Source of the DNA: Chaunax sp. Z400
Taxonomy: Eukaryota; Chordata; Actinopteri; Lophiiformes; Chaunacidae
Direction: 5' to 3'
Assembly: GCA_037577475.1 (NCBI GenBank)
Contig: CM075197.1
Location: 15,727,518 to 15,791,517, forward strand
Length of the DNA stretch: 64,000 bases
Shown: in pieces, positions 40,836 through 54,000 of the stretch
Position numbering within the stretch: the stretch's first letter is position 1
How the letters are laid out: every line of letters begins with the position of its first letter
Position numbers and translations under genes: made by a program
Notes under the pieces: generated by a model
The model's input: only the letters and a program-made list of their open reading frames with translations
What the model was told of the DNA's origin: nothing
Databases searched by the model: none

Positions 40836-40904
40836 AGTGCTCCGGCTGAGGATTATGCCAGTTTCAGTTTTAGCCTGATCTCCAGCAGCCAGCTGCTGCT
40901 GTGA
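40836..40904 (+). CDS. Candidate alternative terminal exon (SAPAEDYASFSFSLISSSQ)
   Basis: A very long pyrimidine-rich tract (about 40690-40833) ends in CGCCCAG at 40835. After it the phase-0 frame reads SAPAEDYASFSFSLISSSQ, then three Leu codons and TGA (40902-40904). It could follow nherf2 exon 5 in frame and would replace the ezrin-binding tail. I know of no homologue of this 22-residue peptide, and an unrelated gene or chance remain possible. Included as a lead only. Confidence 0.2.
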   Translation, partial: SAPAEDYASFSFSLISSSQLLL

Positions 40905-41639
40905 GCGCTTAGGCCACACAAAGGCCAAACTGTGCATTTGTGTGTGTAAGTGAGACAAGTGCGTCTTTTGTGTGTATCCCCAGTGTCCAAGTTGAAATGT
41001 ACAGTATGTGCAGTATGCGAGCTTTACTTGTGTAAAAGTACTGATACAACAGTGTAAAAACACTCAATTATAAGTCCTTCATTTCAAATGTGAATTTTCA
41101 GAAGTTTATCAGCAAAAACACAGTTAAAGTTTCATAAGTAATAGAAAAAATCGCCCCTTCACTGATATATTACATATAACATGATTTGTTAATGTGGAAG
41201 CAGCATTTCACTGCAGTGACTCTGAGATGGAGCTAGTTTACTGTATACAATTTTAACTTTTACTGCAGTAGTAGCCAGCCTAGGGGTAGGAACCCTCCAA
41301 ACTGTGATTTGATAAATATGAGGGACCCTGAAATGATTAATAAAATGAGAAACAAGAAAGAATTTTAATCTTAGTTGTATATTTTAACTCTTTGGTCCTT
41401 ATTTCAATGAAAACAACAAGGAAAGATCTCTTTGGTGAAGCTTCTAACATCACGTATTCTAACGTGTCTATGATCAGTGGGTCAGTCAGAGTCATCATAC
41501 ACTCAAGGGATTTAAAAATACACCACTCCTTTTGAGAGAACCTCTCCTCTCTTTTAAAATCGATCGTGCATCTATATGTAGAGCAGGTTTCGTGATAATT
41601 CTCTACATGGTCACAGTTTGCTGATTTTTATGAGAATAT

Positions 41640-42180
41640 TAATAATAATAATCTTTATTTACATAGCACTTTTCAAAACCTTGTTACAAAGCGCTTCACA
41701 AGAGCAGCAAAATAATACAACCAATACAGTGTACAGACAGGTTAAAAACAATTTTAAAAATATACATATTTATGAAACATTAAAAGGACAAGAGCTCAGG
41801 TAAAATTAGGAAATGCTCTCCGATAAAAGTTTGTTTTAAGAAGGGATTTAAAAAAAGATCACTGCCTCAGCTGACCTGATCTCCTCAGACGAATTGTTCC
41901 AGAGCCTCAGAGCTCTGACTGCAAACGCTCTGTCCCCTTTAGTCTTCAGCCGGGCCCCTGAGGACCTTAGGGTACGTGTTGGTGTATAAGGAAGTAAAAT
42001 GTCGGATATATAGCTAGGAGACAGGCCATGAAGGGCCAGCGAAATAATCAATAAAATCTTAAAATCTATCTTAAAACATACTGGGAGCCAGTGCAAGGAG
42101 GCTAAGAGAGGACTGATGTGATCGCGTCTCTTAGTTCTGGTTTGAATTCCGGTTGAGTTCTGGACATTCTGGAGTCGTTC
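41640..42180 (-). mobile_element. LINE (L2/Rex1-like) 3' fragment
   Basis: Minus-strand frame from about 42096 encodes MHWLPVCFKIDFKILLIISL, ALHGLSPSYISDILLPYTPT, RTLRSSGARLKTKGDRAFAV and WNNSSEEIR, the recognisable C-terminus of many fish LINE reverse transcriptase proteins. The 3' end in + orientation is AATAATAATAATCTTTATTT followed by ACATAGCACTTTTCAAA, i.e. the usual AAAAGTGCTATGTAAAT(AAAT) 3' terminus with an (ATT)n tail. 5'-truncated. Confidence 0.75.
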
Positions 42181-45100
42181 TATGGATTTAGAGACTTCTC
42201 AGCCTAAAAAAAAAATTTAAAAAAACAATTTTCAGAGAAATATCCACAATGCTATATAAATAAACACAGGGGTGCTTTTTTTAAATCCATTAGAATACAG
42301 TAGCTCACGTGAGGCCCAGTAATTCTGATTGTCATCATGAAAAAGAAATCACAAAAAATATTGTTTGTCCACTGGGTGGCACACCACCAGCATTTAGCAT
42401 TCAGGGAGGAGGCCATACCTCGGTAGCTTGAGGCTGTGGGTATAGCGTACACATAGTGCCCTACCTGATCTTTGTGGAAATGTAATGCCACACGTGTGCA
42501 CATGATGAAGCTCCCTGGAGGTTATGGCAGGGCCAAGCAGTGACGCCAGCACATCAAAGCTCAGACCCAGTTCAAAGCTGTCTGCAATTTCAGAGCAGTA
42601 AAAGCAAGAGAAAAGAGGCACAGAATAGAGCCACAGGTGGGCACTTTCTGTTTAGACTGCCTCGGCCAATGCAGGCATTCTTCTTACTATTAATGATAGA
42701 TGATTGCTTTGCTCGCACCTAAGGTTTCTGTTTCTCCTGCCGGCTCATCTGTGAACGTTTTCCCCAAACCCATTTTTCTTTATTATTTTTATTTTATCTT
42801 TGCTTTCTCTTATTTTTACTTTTCGTCTCTGAATATTTCCCCTTGTCCTCCAGTCTCATCCTCCATCCCACCTCGCCACCACCCTACTTTAAGTACCAGC
42901 CATGTTACAATGTCAGGCCTGCCTGGGATGCAGTGATGCCCACAAGGAGAGCGAAACCAGAGACTGACAGAGAGGGAGAGTAAGAGAGAGATGGGGGAGG
43001 AGGGGGAGGAGGGGGAGGGGGAGGGGGGGGGGGGTGAGTCTGTCCCCATGGCAACTCTGTTTTTGTTAGCGCTTGTGAGTCAGACAAGCAATGACTCACA
43101 GTCAGGAGGAAACACACACACAGTCACATTCATACTCACACTCCCACTCACTCAAATGGAAGCCAAATAAGGACAGCTAAACCAGCATGCACAGAGAGGG
43201 AGAGGGCAGGAAAGAGAAAAGAAAGGCGATTGAGCTGGATAATATGTGGAAAACCCAAAAAAAATCAAACGAGAAACAAATAAAAGGAAACAGTTACAAG
43301 AGAAAAATGAAAAGGAGCAAAAGAAAAGTTGGGAGAGGAGAGTGCATGTGCCAAAACGGAGGGAAGCTCAGGGGCCAGAGGGCACGAGTGCAGCCACATA
43401 CCCTCTCCCAAGAGCACCCTTCACATGGGTGGGGGTAGCGGAAACACACTCACAGACACACCCAGTTTTGTGCACACCTTGGCCCAACTTGCTAAACCGC
43501 CCATTTATTTTCTCACGCCAACACATCTAGGAAGGCCACCTGGTTTTGCACCACAAACTTTTCATTTATTTGACTTTGCAAATCCCTTGGGCAAATAAAT
43601 AGGAAAAAGTCACCAGTCTAAGAAAGCTGAGCTGGGACTTGTGTTTTTGATTTAACTACAGAGCTGGTCACGCTTTTTGCATGGTGAAAATCAGTAGTTT
43701 GATTATTATTCTGGAGTTCATCATCTCTGTCTCCTCTGACTGGTGGATTTACCTTCCTGCGGCCTGTTGTTTCAGCGGAGGAGTCCTTTATGTGGTGGAG
43801 ATGACTAACTACTTTCTGTACCCCGAGGAGTGATTTACATACAGTTACACACCATCCCACACTAAAATTGTTTTGCTACCGTTGACCCTGACATAGTTGC
43901 TGTTTGTGTGAGAACTCCCCATATATCTTGAGGAGCGGCAGCAGGTAGACCTCCCTTAGAGCCCTTATCCTGCAAGGATGAATCTGTGTGTTCTTACATC
44001 ATCATAAAAAATGATATACGCGAGTTCTCACCGCTACTCCTCCACTCAATGACCTCTTCATTCATTTTATATTGCCCAAGCTTTAGTATTAAGGCACTAA
44101 ACAATGACCCAGATAGTCTTACATAATACTGCAAATGTAAATATATAGTAGAATATAATCACCAATGTTTATATCATATAATCTTAAAATAAATTAAATA
44201 CATTTTCCCTGTCTCTCACGTTCTTTGTGCACAACTTTCCCCTACTTTTAATCTCAGTCTGTGCCTCTTTAATGGCTGAAGTTCAGTGAAAAATAGCTAA
44301 TCAGAGCCCATCAGTTTTATCTGCGGAGAGATAACATACCAGATATATCACTTGTCCTCCAATGGCTGTGGGTTGTTTGTTTTTTTATTCTTCTTTTTCT
44401 GGGGAGGACAGTCTCACGATATGGGTGCAGGATAGTTCGACTTTGAACAAAGCTCCTCTTAAAAGCAAGACGCATTGCGCGATAAAGATCACCCCCCTCG
44501 CACAGCAGGTGAGCAGCAGGTGGAGAAAGCGAGGCATGGAGGTTTTACGGGGGTGAAGGAGGAGGGTTAAAGGTCACTGCTAAGCGTGCAGGCCGGCTGG
44601 GAAAGAGCAGCAGGGGCTGAGTTTGGAGCCGAGAAGTTAACGAGGGAGGGCGGAATGTGGTGCAAGGCTGTAAAAGGGTACAGGAATTAGGGAGAGCGTG
44701 TGCTCCCGTTAACACACAAGTGATTAATAAGACGGAGGAAGTCACCCGACTGTGTGTCACTCCTGATGATGTCAGCGGTTGAATGAAGGAACAGAGACAC
44801 CATATGGAAACAGATAGGCCTTCCTCTGTCGTTAAACACCACAAACACAGAAAAGCACTGTCTTACACGTACAGTACACTATTTTCAATCAGTTCCTCAA
44901 ATTGAAAAAAGGACAAATAGGCTACTGGAAATCAACAGGCCAGTAGAAGAACTATTTTTCATTCCTTATTATTCTTCCTGGTGGTTCACTCCTGAATCTC
45001 TTTCCTCTTTTCACAGCAACAGTGCAATCAACACAGTTGCTACCAGCATAGGATTCGCGATAAATGATCCGTTTTATCATTGTTTAAACTCCTTTAACTG

Positions 45101-47153
45101 ACAGAGAAGGATGAAAGACAGAAAATGTGGTGATGATATTTTGTTTTTGTTTTTTTATCTTTACTTGCCTCCTTGATTCGCTCCCTCCCTCCCTCTCTCC
45201 CTATGAGCTCACTTCAAGAAAATCCACCTCTGTCTCTTCTGTGTTTGTGTGTCCTGAGAACTCATCTGTTCTATTCGGACTGTGTGGTTGGATGGTCGGG
45301 TGGATGGATGGATCACTGTCTATGTCAACAAAATGCCAATGTGGGTTTGGTTATCAGGAAGGGGAGAGCGGGAGCTGCCGATAGCAGAAAAGGGAGATGA
45401 AGGAGAGGGGGGAAAAAACAAAAGAAAGGAGTCACTTCACATAAAAGAGTGTGAGGTAATGAATTGGCGCTGAGTGCAAGACGTAAACAAGTAAGAGGGG
45501 CAGCAGTCAGTGGGTAGGGAAAAAAAGCAAGTGAGGAGGGGGGTTTTAAAGGTGGTCTTGGCTGGATATTTTTAGCATGTGGAGTGGGAGAGGGCGGTAT
45601 CTTCTCAATGGGTTTTTCCAGAGGAGTATATTTAGAGCCGGGTGTGTAAAAAAGACAGAGGGAGAACAGGAGGGATGTGCACTGTGCTCTAATTCCAGTC
45701 TGATGTAAGAGTTTGCAATAGGACCACACACATTCCTTTGATTTTCTCTGTGGAACTGCCCTCGCTATGTCTGCCTCTACTGAACGTATATATAAAGTAC
45801 ATGCATGGTGTCTTGTTAATATACTTTTTATACAACTCCAAATCCAACACACGCTGACATTTTCCACCTCACGCTCACAGGTGTCCCTCAAACTCCAGAA
45901 GCACAGCGCGCGCACATTCTTGACCCAGTTTTGAAACAGGGGAGTAGCTTCTCGACACGCTGTAGATAGGTCAAACATTTAAAACGCTCGGTGCCCAGCA
46001 GCTCTTCAAGCACATCAACTAGCACCAGGCATTCCAGACACCACAAATCAGACAGAGATTTTCCAAATACTCAAGCAGCTAATGTGGTCTGAAGTTGAAG
46101 AGAGAAAGAAAGAGAAATGCACAGCTGAAAAAGCAATGCTAATAATAATGAGAGAAACAAGAGTGCACGGAGTGAGAGAGAGACAGAGAGAGAGCGGTGT
46201 GGTCTCCATATAGCTCACTATAAGGATAATAACATGTATGCTGGCTGGGGCAGAGAGAGAGAAATGAGAGCGAGCTCTGAGCCGCAGTGACGCCATTGTG
46301 GTTCCACAGCACTTCCTGTCTACAGCCACAGTGTTTGTGTGTCTTGTCTCCACGGCAACTGCCAACACATAAATACCAGAGAAGTAGTAGAGAGAGAGGG
46401 AGAGAGAGAGCAATAAAAAAAAAGAAAAAAAAAGCACAGGCCAGTCAAAGTCAAGTGGATCCGTTCTGAGCCTCCTAGCTGGCTGGTTTGAGCTCGGTCT
46501 TTGGGTGGACCTCTGGACTGGTTTGCAGAGAAATGGTCCAGTATGAATGAGGTGCTATAAAACAGTTATGAACTCAAATGCCCCAGGACTGGGTCAGGGG
46601 TGGATGAGGGTAAAGGAGGCCAGGGATGCGGTAGTGGAGTGCTCGCTAATTTAGGGTGGGGCTGAGGAGGACAAGAGGGATAATGGATTGATCATTTTTC
46701 TCCAGTAGCTCTCTACAATTAGAGGTACTGCTACTGGGGCCAACACACCTACACAAGATAATTAACACCCATTTTATATTTTATAGAGTGAGGGTATAGA
46801 GTGAAACCCAAAAGAAACAAATGGCAGATGCTGACATCTTCCACTGAGTTGCAAGATAAATTTAGAAAGTCATGGAATTATTTTTAAACTTGTTCTTAAT
46901 TAGTCATTGATTTTATTTTTTAATTGTATTTATTTGTATTCTATTCATTCATTTCTAGTGTACGAATGGTGAATGGTGTCACAATTTGTTATGCTGCTCT
47001 CTTGGCCAGGTCACTTTTGGAAAAGAGATTTTTAATCTTATTAAGGATTTCACCTGGTTAAATAAAGGATTTTTATAATGAAGGAATTCATACTCAAAAA
47101 AGTGAAAGAGAATGCTTGCTAAAGAGCAAAGGGAAAGAAAAAAGAACAGCAGT
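42181..47153. other. Intergenic DNA with strand-biased purine/pyrimidine stretches
   Basis: No gene recognised. Long purine-rich runs on + (about 42950-43035, 43190-43380, 45360-45560 and 46130-46430) create long minus-strand open frames, including a 217-codon one at 45325-45978, that show no domain, no splice context and skewed Ser/Pro/Leu composition. Treated as non-coding. Confidence 0.45.
42983..43034 (+). repeat. G-rich (GAGGGGG)n tract ending in poly-G
   Basis: Imperfect repeats of GGAGGGGGAGGAGGGGGAGG running into 12 consecutive G (43023-43034). It fits the pattern of a potential G-quadruplex or H-DNA tract. Confidence 0.85.
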
Positions 47154-47225
47154 ATTTTTATTTTATTTTATTTTATTTTATTTTATTTTATTTTATTGTA
47201 TTTTATTTTATTTTATTTTATTTTA
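47154..47225 (+). repeat. (TTTTA)n pentanucleotide tandem repeat
   Basis: About 14 copies of TTTTA with one TTGTA variant near 47197. Confidence 0.95.
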
Positions 47226-47726
47226 AGCAGAAGAACTGTAGTATTCTGTATTGTTTTGATAGCTAAATTCAGAAGGCAGCTCTCAGACATCAAGTTTGGT
47301 GGAGATGCACTGGATTGTGTTGGCCAATGCTTCAAATCCCTGGACTGTCTGTGAAAATGCACATGAACATGCTCTCTTTACCTACGCCAGGAGCAGAGGA
47401 GCATTGTCAGCCTTTGTATACATGAACATGTGTGCGAATGCTGTTCTTCTTAAAGAAACTGATGCTTTTAATAAGTGTGCTTGTAGCCAACGTGTCTGGT
47501 TGAATAAGAGTTATACTTAACCGATAGTTAGTCTTTCCTTTCTTTCTCCAAAACCATTTTCCACTGCTTCTTGGTTTCATCATGAAAACCAAATGGAAGT
47601 TGATGTTATTTTTCCCAGACCCTGTGGCCCTGATTAGAGTCACTTACTGTCATCTGACTCACTGTCTGAGATGGTCACTCAGCCAAATGTCCTGTGTGAC
47701 CAGTTGACACACGCAAATCTACACAT

Positions 47727-47727
<1 letters not shown>

Positions 47728-47757
<30 letters not shown>
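47728..47757 (+). repeat. (AC)n tract
   Basis: About 30 bp of AC repeats. Confidence 0.9.
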
Positions 47758-47889
47758 ACAACACATTTTAAACACATAGACTGTGCATGCACTGAAATGC
47801 TTACAAAGGCAAGAATGTAGTGAAATGACACTCAGTAGAGCTCATACTGTACCTTCATCAAGGTCCATTAGTCCCCTTTAATTCAATCA

Positions 47890-48245
47890 AACTTTATCAA
47901 AAATCAAACTCATAGCCATGTGAGCATAATTTACAGAGCAGACCACCTCTGCATCAGGATTTTTATTTAGATCCGCACCAAACTGCACACAGTCATAGAT
48001 ACCAGACCCCTAAATATGCCTAATTTTTGTCATCAAGAAACTTGTACCTCGCAATGTCAAAGAATGTCAAACCTTAAACTGGATTCACACCAAAATTTAA
48101 TGGGATCTGTTGTGGCTCAGGACACATCCTCCCACCAAGTTTCATGGAAATCTGTTGAATAGTTTTTGAATAATCCTACTGACAAACCAACCAGCCAACC
48201 AACCAACAAACAAACAAACAGATGGTCATAAAAACATAGCATGTT
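47890..48245 (+). mobile_element. Fish interspersed repeat with CAAC/CAAA tail, second copy
   Basis: Same family as 19890-20050. It contains GATCCGCACCAAACTGCACA, CACACCAAAATTTAATGGGA, CCACCAAGTTTCATGGAAAT, TAATCCTACTGACAAACC and then (CCAACCAAC/AAAC)n. This copy is longer at its 5' side. No open frame. Confidence 0.65.
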
Positions 48246-49308
48246 TCTCTATGAACCATTAACTCAAGTTCAAAAAATTCTATGACTCCACAAATTGACT
48301 CTCTGGAGCTCTGATGATCTGCCGTCTTCTGTGACCTGTGAGGCCCATGCCACAATGAAGGACCTCCTCACACATACAATATACAGTCCTGTATATTCAC
48401 ACAGGTTCATATACAGTTATGGGTACACCTGTTGAAAATTAACTCATCCGTTGAAATATAGGCATGGACATATATACACAGATACACACCTGGGGAACGT
48501 TTACAACCATGCTTACATATCATTACACTTTCCATAGAGCTGATAAGGTTTTAGAGAACCATAAAGAACTCAGTATGGCCTTAGAGGAAAGACGAAGCCC
48601 AGATGTCTCCTTCAGCAACATTTTCCAAAAACCTCTACCATCACTGCCAGCAAGATTGCAGAACATTGCATACCAAAGTTTGCTCTCAATCAACTGGCAT
48701 CGGTGGAAGGTGGGGTTGAAAGATAAGGCCTTTTTTTGCAGTTTCATGCCAGGTTTATTTAGATCAGATTTCCCCTAGGCTGAAAAGACAGATATTGATC
48801 TGAACTGAGAGTTGTCTCGCGTCTTCTTCAGTAGCTTTTGATCTCTATGTGACTCTATAACAACCAAATTCACTCATTTCACTAGTGATATTTGCCAAAT
48901 ACCCACCATAAAGTTAAGGTATTCATTGCTCTTCATTCAACTTATGATGTAAAGTTGTAAATCCCCTGTGAAGACAGCATAGAAACTGAGGTCCATAAAC
49001 AAAACATCCTATCTGAAGCTACATGACATGTCGCGGTCATGTGTCTTCCTGACATAGTCAATTCACTAAGATAGGAGTGTATCTGTTGCTAAGAGACAAA
49101 GAAGTGTGTATTTGTCTTTGTGTGTGTGTGTGTGTGCGTGTGGGGAATGTGTGACGTACGCTCTCTCAAAGGGGTGAGGTTGTCTGTGCAGGACTTTGTC
49201 GCTCACACACACCCAAAGGCTTTGGGGAAAGAAGGGGAAGTCATAAAGCCTCTAATAGTCTGTGTCTGAGGCTGGTGTTACTGTTTCTCAGTGTGCTGGG
49301 GGTGGGGC

Positions 49309-49414
<106 letters not shown>

Positions 49415-49859
49415 AACTCAAAAAGTTGCAAAATCATTATGGCTGCAAGTTTTTCAGCAGCACTGGATGACTGGAATCATTATTGATGCGTTATTGATAA
49501 ATCATATTTTTTATCAATAAAGCACAAAGATGAAGACTTTCTCTTGCGATGACAATGACATTGATGCCACCACAATGAGACTGTAGCACACTCATATGTA
49601 GACTTTTAAGCACATCGTTTGACTTTCCACGTATAAAAAGTACCAAGTGGTCTGGAGGCAGCCATCTTTTTCACTGTCACCTCTCTCTCATGGCTCAGTT
49701 TAAGTCCTTCTCTCGGCATGAAAAAGCAGTTTGAGGCAACTTTGCACCAACATCACCATTCTGTCATTATTTCTGAAAAGGTGCAACACTGTTTTAGAAT
49801 GGATGCACTTGTATGCAATGTCAAATCATCAGCTCCTTATCGACTCCACGCACATTTAG

Positions 49860-49940
49860 ATTCACCTTTGGTAATCATTTTCTCTGTTCAAGTGCTTTGT
49901 GTTTTTAGAAGTGCTATACAAACAAAAATCGCATGAATAT
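49860..49940 (+). mobile_element. Possible LINE 3' terminus
   Basis: AAGTGCTTTGTGTTTTTAGA followed by AGTGCTATACAAACAAAAAT resembles the conserved 3' end of fish L2-like elements (compare the minus-strand end at 41645-41690). The upstream 250 bp may be further decayed element sequence. Confidence 0.4.
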
Positions 49941-50399
49941 ATTTCACATATGCACACACAAATGCGCCTTCTTGGACAAAAGTTTCATAACAAAGATCTC
50001 AAAAAACAAGTTTGCAAAATAGCACCGGAAGCATTTTCTGACATCCGAGCAACTCCTATCAGAAGAGTTTGAATTATATCTTTAAGATAAATATGTTCAC
50101 TGTCAGACAAAGAGAGACATTAACACTATCTAGTGGGAACATGTCACTTTTGCAACTCTCTACACAAAATATCCAACATATAAGAGTGTTTGTCACAATA
50201 ACAGTACACATTTAATTCAGGCCCCTTCCTGCCTGCTATTGACTCAACCAGCCTCTGCTCATTTATTAGCAGCTGTGTGGTCAATTATCTCCCTGCCCCC
50301 TTTCCTGTGTTCTTACTGCAGCCTCAGCCATGCACAGGGGAGGGGATGGAAGGGAGGGAGGCAGAGAGGAGACCAAGAAGGGGAGGGCTCCTCGCCTCT

Positions 50400-50677
50400 G
50401 ACATCGTCATAAAGGAATCCCCTGCACTGGGCAGGGCCCGCCCACTCTCTTACTCTCACACTGTCTGGCTCCCAGACACACTCCTGTCCACACACACAGG
50501 AGTCTGCACAGCCGGAGGAGCAACAGACCCACGAGAGAGATGAAGAGAGGGAAACAAACACTGAGAGAGAGAGGGAGAGTTGGGGATAACAACTGTGAAG
50601 TTCAACTTCAAGTGTGAGGCTGGAGCGCATGAGGAAGTGAGATCGTGGGAGGAAAGGAGTAAAAACGACTGTTTCGG
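50400..50677 (+). promoter_or_regulatory. Promoter-like block with candidate non-coding first exon
   Basis: A TATA-variant CATAAAGG (50408-50415) is followed about 25 bp later by a GC-box-like GGGCCCGCCC (50434-50443), then purine/pyrimidine-rich sequence and a good donor, TCGG|GTAGGT, at 50678. No long coding frame starts here, and I found no matching downstream coding exons before dhps. It might be the start of a non-coding RNA or of a gene whose exons I failed to see. Confidence 0.2.
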
Positions 50678-51000
50678 GTAGGTGCAGCATCGGTTTTGGC
50701 TCCACTCAGAAGCTGATTGTTGCTTTTTCACTGTTTTATGACTTTATGACCTGGCAAACCTCTGCTTTCTTTTTTTTTTTTTATCTTGAACCACTGGTCT
50801 CGCACAGCGAGACACTCTGGCTCCTGCAACCTGTTGATCAGGACAGACACTCGCACAGAGCGACAGTGTGAGAACCTGCTCTTCAAATATACTGTAATAT
50901 AGACACAGAAACACTGCCCTGATCTCAGGTCTGCCCCTGTGGACTTGCTCCATTAAAAGGTCAGACATAAATAGTTCCTTTGAATGGGATAGGCTTATTT

Positions 51001-51044
51001 CTGTCTGTCTTTCTGCCTGCCTGTCTGTCTGTCTGTCTGTCTGT
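51001..51044 (+). repeat. (CTGT)n tetranucleotide repeat
   Basis: About 44 bp of CTGT repeats with one TTCTGCCTGC interruption. Confidence 0.85.
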
Positions 51045-54000
51045 ACAGTATGTCTGTGTGGTTTAGGGATTATACCTCCACCCATACAGATGACTTACTG
51101 CATAATTACTTTGCCTCTACCTGTTTGTCTGCCTTCTTTGCAGCTGTGTGCTTGCGGTATGTATGTCATCCAGCTACCTTTGTGTGTCATTTATCTGTCT
51201 GCATGTCCATCAGTCTGTGTGCCCCTCCACGGGGTGTTGCTGGCAGCAGGGTTTGAACAGAGGTCATAAAAAGTTCTAGAAAAGCAGCCGAGAGACGTAA
51301 TGGTAGTGGTGAAGCAGGGCCGGAGCCGCTCAAACATTCCTCTCATTGTTCAGAGGCCCTGTAAGTCTGCAACTCCCAAACCTCCATGAAAGGAAGGGAA
51401 TCCAGCAGCTACTGTAGCTAACTCCGTTTCGGCTACAGCTCAGACCCAGCTGTCTCTGTCTCTGTCTCCCTGTCCTCTAGCCTGTCTGGGAGTGTTGGTA
51501 AAGGCCAAACTGGACAGAGGAAGGCAAAAATGGAGCCAGATTCACATGATACAGAAGCACAGGGAAAAGACAAGATAAGAATGAGCTGACTTAGTGTCAC
51601 GAGGCACCTGTTGCTTTGCTCTTTATACGACCGACTGGTATATGGTTGAAGATGTTGAAGAGACGAGAGAGAGGTGGGAGCTGTCGTTACTCTTCCAGTG
51701 AGGAATCATTAGATTGGAAAATCTCCCTGGGAAGGCCGAATGGGTGAATGGCTGGAGGAATAAACTCAAGCTCTGGCTTTGGCGGGGTGGGTGGGTGTGC
51801 CTAGCAGCAATCTGTAGAAATGGGCCCAAGCTAAGGAAACCATGGCGTAGTGGAATAAAAGTGCGTGTGTGTGTGTGTGGAGTTTCTGCATCCATTTGTG
51901 CATGTGTGGTTCAGTGGCAGCAGGGCGACTGTACACTAAGTACAGGGCTGGTAGTGGTAAGGATGTTTGGCAAGGAGGCAGGCTGAGGATAGGGTTACAC
52001 GCATTGGGCTACAGGGAGCAGACCACAGGCTTGGGCTGGGCTCTTCACTGCTGTGACTAGCTTTACAGCCCAAAGAGACTTTGAGCTTCTCTTTTTTTAA
52101 TGTCTGGAGCTGAAAATACGTTTTTATTCTCAGACTAATGTCCCACATGTGGCGGTGCGTTCCATTGATTCAATGGCAGCCAATGAACCTTTGCATTCGA
52201 TCTAGGAAAACTGCAACAGAGAAGGCCCATAGCAGGGCGCTAGTCCTTGTTTGAATGTCACTGAATGTCACAGGCTCAGCAATAATTACACCCACACACA
52301 AAACATGAAACAAATCCAATCTCAAATATGTGCACATACCCTGTCTAGCAGAAAGAAGGCTAGGGCGTGGTGAGACGTAAGGTGTGTGGGTTCAATGGGT
52401 TCTGCATTTTCACTGTGGTTTTTAGACATTTTTTCAGACTTTATGGTAGCAGTAAGGAAAGTAGCTGAAGTAGCATCCAGACTCAGAGGGCTAAAGGCCT
52501 TAGAAAGTCAGCCTCTTCCTCTGCTACTCAAAGATAGACTTCATAATTGCTCTGATTAAAGAATGAAAAGTAAGTTGCAGTGGAAACGCTAACAGCCATC
52601 TTTCCTCACCTCTGCGCTTCATGGACTTATCAATACAATCACTTTTCTACATTTTCTTCCCCTGTGACCAACGCTCTGCACTTATCAGGGCGAGGTGGAA
52701 TGGATTCGACAGCAATTATGAAAAGCAAATGTGGTATATTTACACTTTAAGAAGCGTATTGAGATGTTATTGTAACCCTTGTGCTCCAGTGTTGACATAA
52801 TGTCTGGAACCATTAAACTTAGATTTCACATGAAGTCTTGGTTGGAAACTAGCTGCCCTCCCTAAAATCCTCTGATGCAATGGAAAGATACCAAAATGGC
52901 ATATGCTTGAGTTTGATGCATAATTATTAATGAAGTGTATGATATACGAGCATACAGCCTGCCTGTGAGTCGCCCTGCTCACTGTTTGCTCTGTGAAGTG
53001 GTTCGCAGCCTGGAGGTGTGAATGATGTCAGATTGGTATGCATTTGTACTATTCCTGGTTTATGAGACAGGGTGAGAACTCAGTTAACGTACATGCCATG
53101 TTTGAACGGCAACCCGCTGACATAACTGTGTTTGTTTATTGATAGCAAGCATATTATAGCCTATGCGGCAGGGCAGACTGCCTGGGAGCATGTGTGCATT
53201 TCTTAGTCAACCTGTGTGTGATGGCGGACACACAAGGGCATAGAGAGACAGAGAAGATATGTGTTGAAACAATAAGGCATTGAGATCCAGCTGTCTCAAC
53301 AGAGGCTTTTCCACTTAACTGTGTGCCCTTGTGTAAACGGCAATGTCAATTCTGAACTCTGGCCGAAGGGAAGAGACAGTCTGAGAAAACAGCCAGAGGC
53401 CACGAATATAAACTTAGTAGAACACACACATAGCATGAAGCGTACACCCTAAAACCATCAAAGTACCCACACGGGGGCCGCAAGCCATGAAGACACTTTA
53501 AAAAACATTCTGCCTTTACTAGGGTACATCTGCTGGCCGTCGTCACTCAGTGATCCTAATTTTCCTACTCTGCACCTCCATCAGGATACGACATGTTGGC
53601 ACAATCATGAGCTCCAATAAGCCCAAGTGGTAGAACCTTATGATTATTCTAACCACAATAAACATCCAATTTGAGAAGAGTGCAACAACAGGCCTCGCTT
53701 CACCGTAGGGCTAAAAAAAATAAAAAAGAACACGACTAGCCAAATGCCAAACTGAGACATGTCGAGATCTTCACAGTGAGCGTTTGAGGTGAGCCATTGG
53801 ACAGCGTGCGTCAACCAGAATGATGTCATTACAGGGGAAGGGAAGGAATGAGCTCATAGACATTAACGGCTGCGGGTTCGACGCGGGAACGCAAAAGGGG
53901 AAAAGATGAAAAGGCAGAGAAAATAGCACACGAGATGAACCACTGCCAGATGAAAGGATGGTGGAAGAGAGGGTTTTAGGTTGGAGGAGGAGAGGAGTTT

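Noticed and set aside
45325..45978. 217-codon minus-strand open frame, the longest in the window
   Set aside because: It lies opposite purine-rich + strand DNA where minus-strand stops are rare. The product is skewed to Ser/Pro/Leu/Phe with no domain, signal or splice context that I can recognise.
46048..46437. 129-codon minus-strand open frame
   Set aside because: It arises from GA-rich repeats on + (poly Ser/Leu product); no protein-like features.
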